From the NCBI RefSeq assembly GCF_019426345.1, contig NZ_JAHLLW010000011.1:29724-93723 (forward strand): DNA of 64,000 bases, given 5' to 3'. Source of the stretch: Marinomonas lutimaris (GTDB taxonomy: Bacteria > Pseudomonadota > Gammaproteobacteria > Pseudomonadales > Marinomonadaceae). The stretch's first letter is position 1. Each line of letters begins with the position of its first letter. The position numbers and the translations under genes are program-made. Positions 62,134 through 64,000 of this stretch are shown here, piece by piece. Below the pieces are notes generated by a model. That model saw only the letters and a program-made list of their open reading frames with translations. It ran no database searches and was not told where the DNA came from.

Positions 62134-62168
62134 AAGCGAGTCGGTTGCTTTCAAAACCGAACTCGCTT
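62134..62168. terminator. bidirectional terminator between the lysR and dehydrogenase genes
   Basis: AAGCGAGTCGGTT pairs with AACCGAACTCGCTT with one bulged base, loop of about 8 nt. A-rich DNA on the left gives a T-run on the minus strand. It serves both convergent genes. Confidence 0.8.
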
Positions 62169-62202
62169 AATAACCCGCCTTGGGATATTTAATGCTTAAG
62201 AA

Positions 62203-63711
62203 CTAGCCAGCTAGATCTTTTGGTAACAATGCTTTTGGAATATTTTGATAACAAACAGGACGCAAGAAACGACGAATAGACAAGGTGCCGACTGAGGTTG
62301 CACCGAAATTTGTCGACGCCGGATACGGCCCACCATGTACCATGGTATCGTTCACTTCAACTCCTGTTGGGAACCCATTCGCCAACAAGCGGCCCGCTTT
62401 GCGTTCCAACACAGGCAAAAGCTTCTGACAAGCCGCATGATCGCCTTCATCAAGATGAATAGTACAGGTCAGCTGGCCTTCCAAATGACGAGCCAACTCA
62501 ACCATCTGCTCGACGCTTTCTGCCAGAACCACCAAGCCAAGAGGACCAAAAACTTCTTGATGAAGAGTTGGGTGATCTAGCCATGCTTGACCCGTTACCG
62601 TGAACAAGTTTGGCAATGCCGTTCTATCTGTTGTGTCTGCGTTACGAACAACCGATTCAATACCTGTTTTTTCTATTGCAGCAACACCAGAACGGTATGC
62701 ATCAGCAATGCCATCCGTCAGCATGGTTTGCGCAGAGATCTCAGATAGAGCTGCACTCGCCGCTGCAATCATGGTTTTTGAATCTGCGTTATCCAACATC
62801 ACCGCAATACCAGGGTTAGTACAGAACTGCCCTGCGCCCATAGTCAATGAACCCGCCCAGCCTTTACCTAACTCTACCGCTCGATTTTTAACCGCTTCCG
62901 GCATCACAAACATTGGATTCACAGAACCCAGCTCACCAAAGAAAGGAATTGGTTCTGGACGTGCTGCACACAAATCAAACAAGGCACGACCACCAGCTAA
63001 ACTGCCAGTAAAGCCAACCGCTTTGATTAACGGATGCTGAACTAGAGCTTGACCAACTTGGCGATTACCGCCTTGAATCAAGGAGAAAACACCCGCTGGC
63101 ATCTTGCAGCGCTGCATGGCCTTATCAACGGCTTGCGCCACTAACTCGCCCGTTCCCGGATGAGCAGAATGCCCTTTCACCACAACTGGACAACCCGCCG
63201 CGAGAGCCGCCGCCGTATCGCCACCTGCCGTTGAAAACGCCAACGGAAAGTTAGACGCACCAAACACTGCAACAGGACCAATCGGACGCTGCACCATGTA
63301 CATATCAGGACGTGGCAACGGTGCGCGATCAGGCAAGGCTTCATCAAAACGACGATCCAAGTATTCACCCGATAAAATACGCTCAGAAAATAAACGCAGC
63401 TGACCTGTTGTACGACCGCGTTCGCCTTGCAAACGTGCTGCTGGCAAACCTGTTTCCTGTACACCGATCTCTGTAATTTGATCGCCTAGCACATCAATTT
63501 CATCAGCAATTGCATTTAGAAAAGCCGCGCGATCTTCACGAGTGGAATAACCAAATTCTTCAAACGCCGCTTCGGCGGCTTCTACCGCTGCGTCTACATC
63601 AGACACGCGACCAACGGCAAATTCATGAGAAGATCCTGTAGCAGGCGTTGAAGAAAATGTTGCGTCGCCCTTTACCCATGTACCGGCAATAAAATGCTGT
63701 CCCGTTAACAT
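62203..63711 (-). CDS. alpha-ketoglutaric-semialdehyde (2,5-dioxopentanoate) dehydrogenase family protein
   Basis: A 502-residue NADP-type aldehyde dehydrogenase. It has PIGPVAVFGASNFPLAFSTAGGD (about 143-165), the catalytic glutamate in FFGELGSVNP (about 255-264) and the catalytic cysteine in GAGQFCTNPG (about 295-304), which resemble KGSADH enzymes that yield 2-oxoglutarate at the end of sugar-acid, pentose or hydroxyproline routes. The ATG at 63711 sits after GGAG; the GTG six bases upstream overlaps that site. Substrate route is unknown because neighbours lie outside the window. Confidence 0.9.
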   Translation of the reverse strand: MLTGQHFIAGTWVKGDATFSSTPATGSSHEFAVGRVSDVDAAVEAAEAAFEEFGYSTREDRAAFLNAIADEIDVLGDQITEIGVQETGLPAARLQGERGRTTGQLRLFSERILSGEYLDRRFDEALPDRAPLPRPDMYMVQRPIGPVAVFGASNFPLAFSTAGGDTAAALAAGCPVVVKGHSAHPGTGELVAQAVDKAMQRCKMPAGVFSLIQGGNRQVGQALVQHPLIKAVGFTGSLAGGRALFDLCAARPEPIPFFGELGSVNPMFVMPEAVKNRAVELGKGWAGSLTMGAGQFCTNPGIAVMLDNADSKTMIAAASAALSEISAQTMLTDGIADAYRSGVAAIEKTGIESVVRNADTTDRTALPNLFTVTGQAWLDHPTLHQEVFGPLGLVVLAESVEQMVELARHLEGQLTCTIHLDEGDHAACQKLLPVLERKAGRLLANGFPTGVEVNDTMVHGGPYPASTNFGATSVGTLSIRRFLRPVCYQNIPKALLPKDLAG

Positions 63712-63824
63712 ACTCACTCCTCTCTTTTTATTTAATTAAATAACCCCACCCCAAGAGGCGAGATATCGGTGTTTCATACGTCATTCCCGCGAAGGAGGCT
63801 GTTGCTAAACGACTTCCGTCGGTC

Positions 63825-63903
63825 TTGTATGTCGCGCATTTATGCCGACAAAAAACTCGTCACGACAAATTACGTCTTGTCGGGCTAAAGCCACGACCTA
63901 CAA
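63825..63903 (-). repeat. 79-bp dispersed element with terminal inverted repeats, copy 2
   Basis: Reverse-orientation copy of the element at 736-814, same length, about three substitutions (one in a terminal repeat: TTGTATGTCG for TTGTAGGTCG). It lies upstream of the dehydrogenase gene in gene-free DNA. A further GTAGGCCGGATGA fragment at about 63927 recalls the REP-like units at 39288-39610. Confidence 0.75.
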
Positions 63904-64000
63904 AACAATATACAAATCAACCCATTGTAGGCCGGATGAACCAAGGTATAATCTGGCTCTTTAATTAATGACTATCTTTTGGCACCGCAGCGCCTCGACA

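Overview
The window looks like chromosomal DNA of a marine gammaproteobacterium of the Oceanospirillales, most like Marinomonas. This is inferred from gene content and protein style (choline-to-betaine genes, a large inositol locus, an ECF/ChrR stress locus, RlmF, CorA, MltA, an Aap-type transporter) and from the moderate, slightly AT-rich base composition. No rRNA, tRNA, CRISPR array, prophage or intact insertion sequence was found. The two ends carry inverted copies of one 79-bp dispersed element.

Layout. 1-5.9 kb: truncated psuG, rlmF, a LysR regulator divergent from an EamA transporter, a small DUF6164-like protein and a CSS-motif/EAL phosphodiesterase. 6.2-14.2 kb: an ECF sigma factor with its ChrR anti-sigma factor, divergent from an eight-gene operon (NTF2-like, SDR, FAD oxidoreductase, DUF1365, Cfa-type methyltransferase, DUF2878, periplasmic protein, DUF3833 lipoprotein). 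Both transcripts start at matching TGATCC-N18 promoters, so this is probably one membrane-lipid/photo-oxidative stress regulon. A SutA-like mini-gene follows.

14.6-30.8 kb: myo-inositol uptake and catabolism. It holds an RpiR (IolR-like) repressor, a DUF3329-like protein, a LacI regulator, an ABC importer (ibpA-iatA-iatP), two TIM-barrel proteins, iolG, and iolC(-DUF2090)-iolD-iolE-iolA. A TGGAAT/ATTCYA operator recurs as pairs about 31 bp apart in front of the transporter/iolG region and iolC, and once in front of the rpiR gene. No iolB is visible.

31-42 kb: a fused ornithine-lipid synthase (OlsF), an unlisted 59-residue His-rich membrane protein, a stand-alone glycogen-binding-like domain, betB-betA behind a perfect 30-bp palindrome, cpdB, a repeat-rich spacer, a zinc metallopeptidase, a DnaJ-related protein and MltA. 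42.4-45.5 kb: an exbB-exbD-exbD-tonB operon whose TonB carries 39 tandem 18-bp repeats (PVVEPE).

45.7-64 kb: corA; an amino-acid ABC importer (aapJQMP) with a GntR/FCD regulator and isoaspartyl dipeptidase (iadA), tied by a shared TGGATACAT motif; a DUF1127-like protein, a LysE exporter and an AraC regulator; MATE and Bcr/CflA-type MFS exporters; an 8-oxoguanine-deaminase-type amidohydrolase divergent from an orphan NMT1-type binding protein; a LysR regulator convergent with an alpha-ketoglutaric-semialdehyde dehydrogenase. Start codons were re-chosen in many genes from visible ribosome-binding sites.
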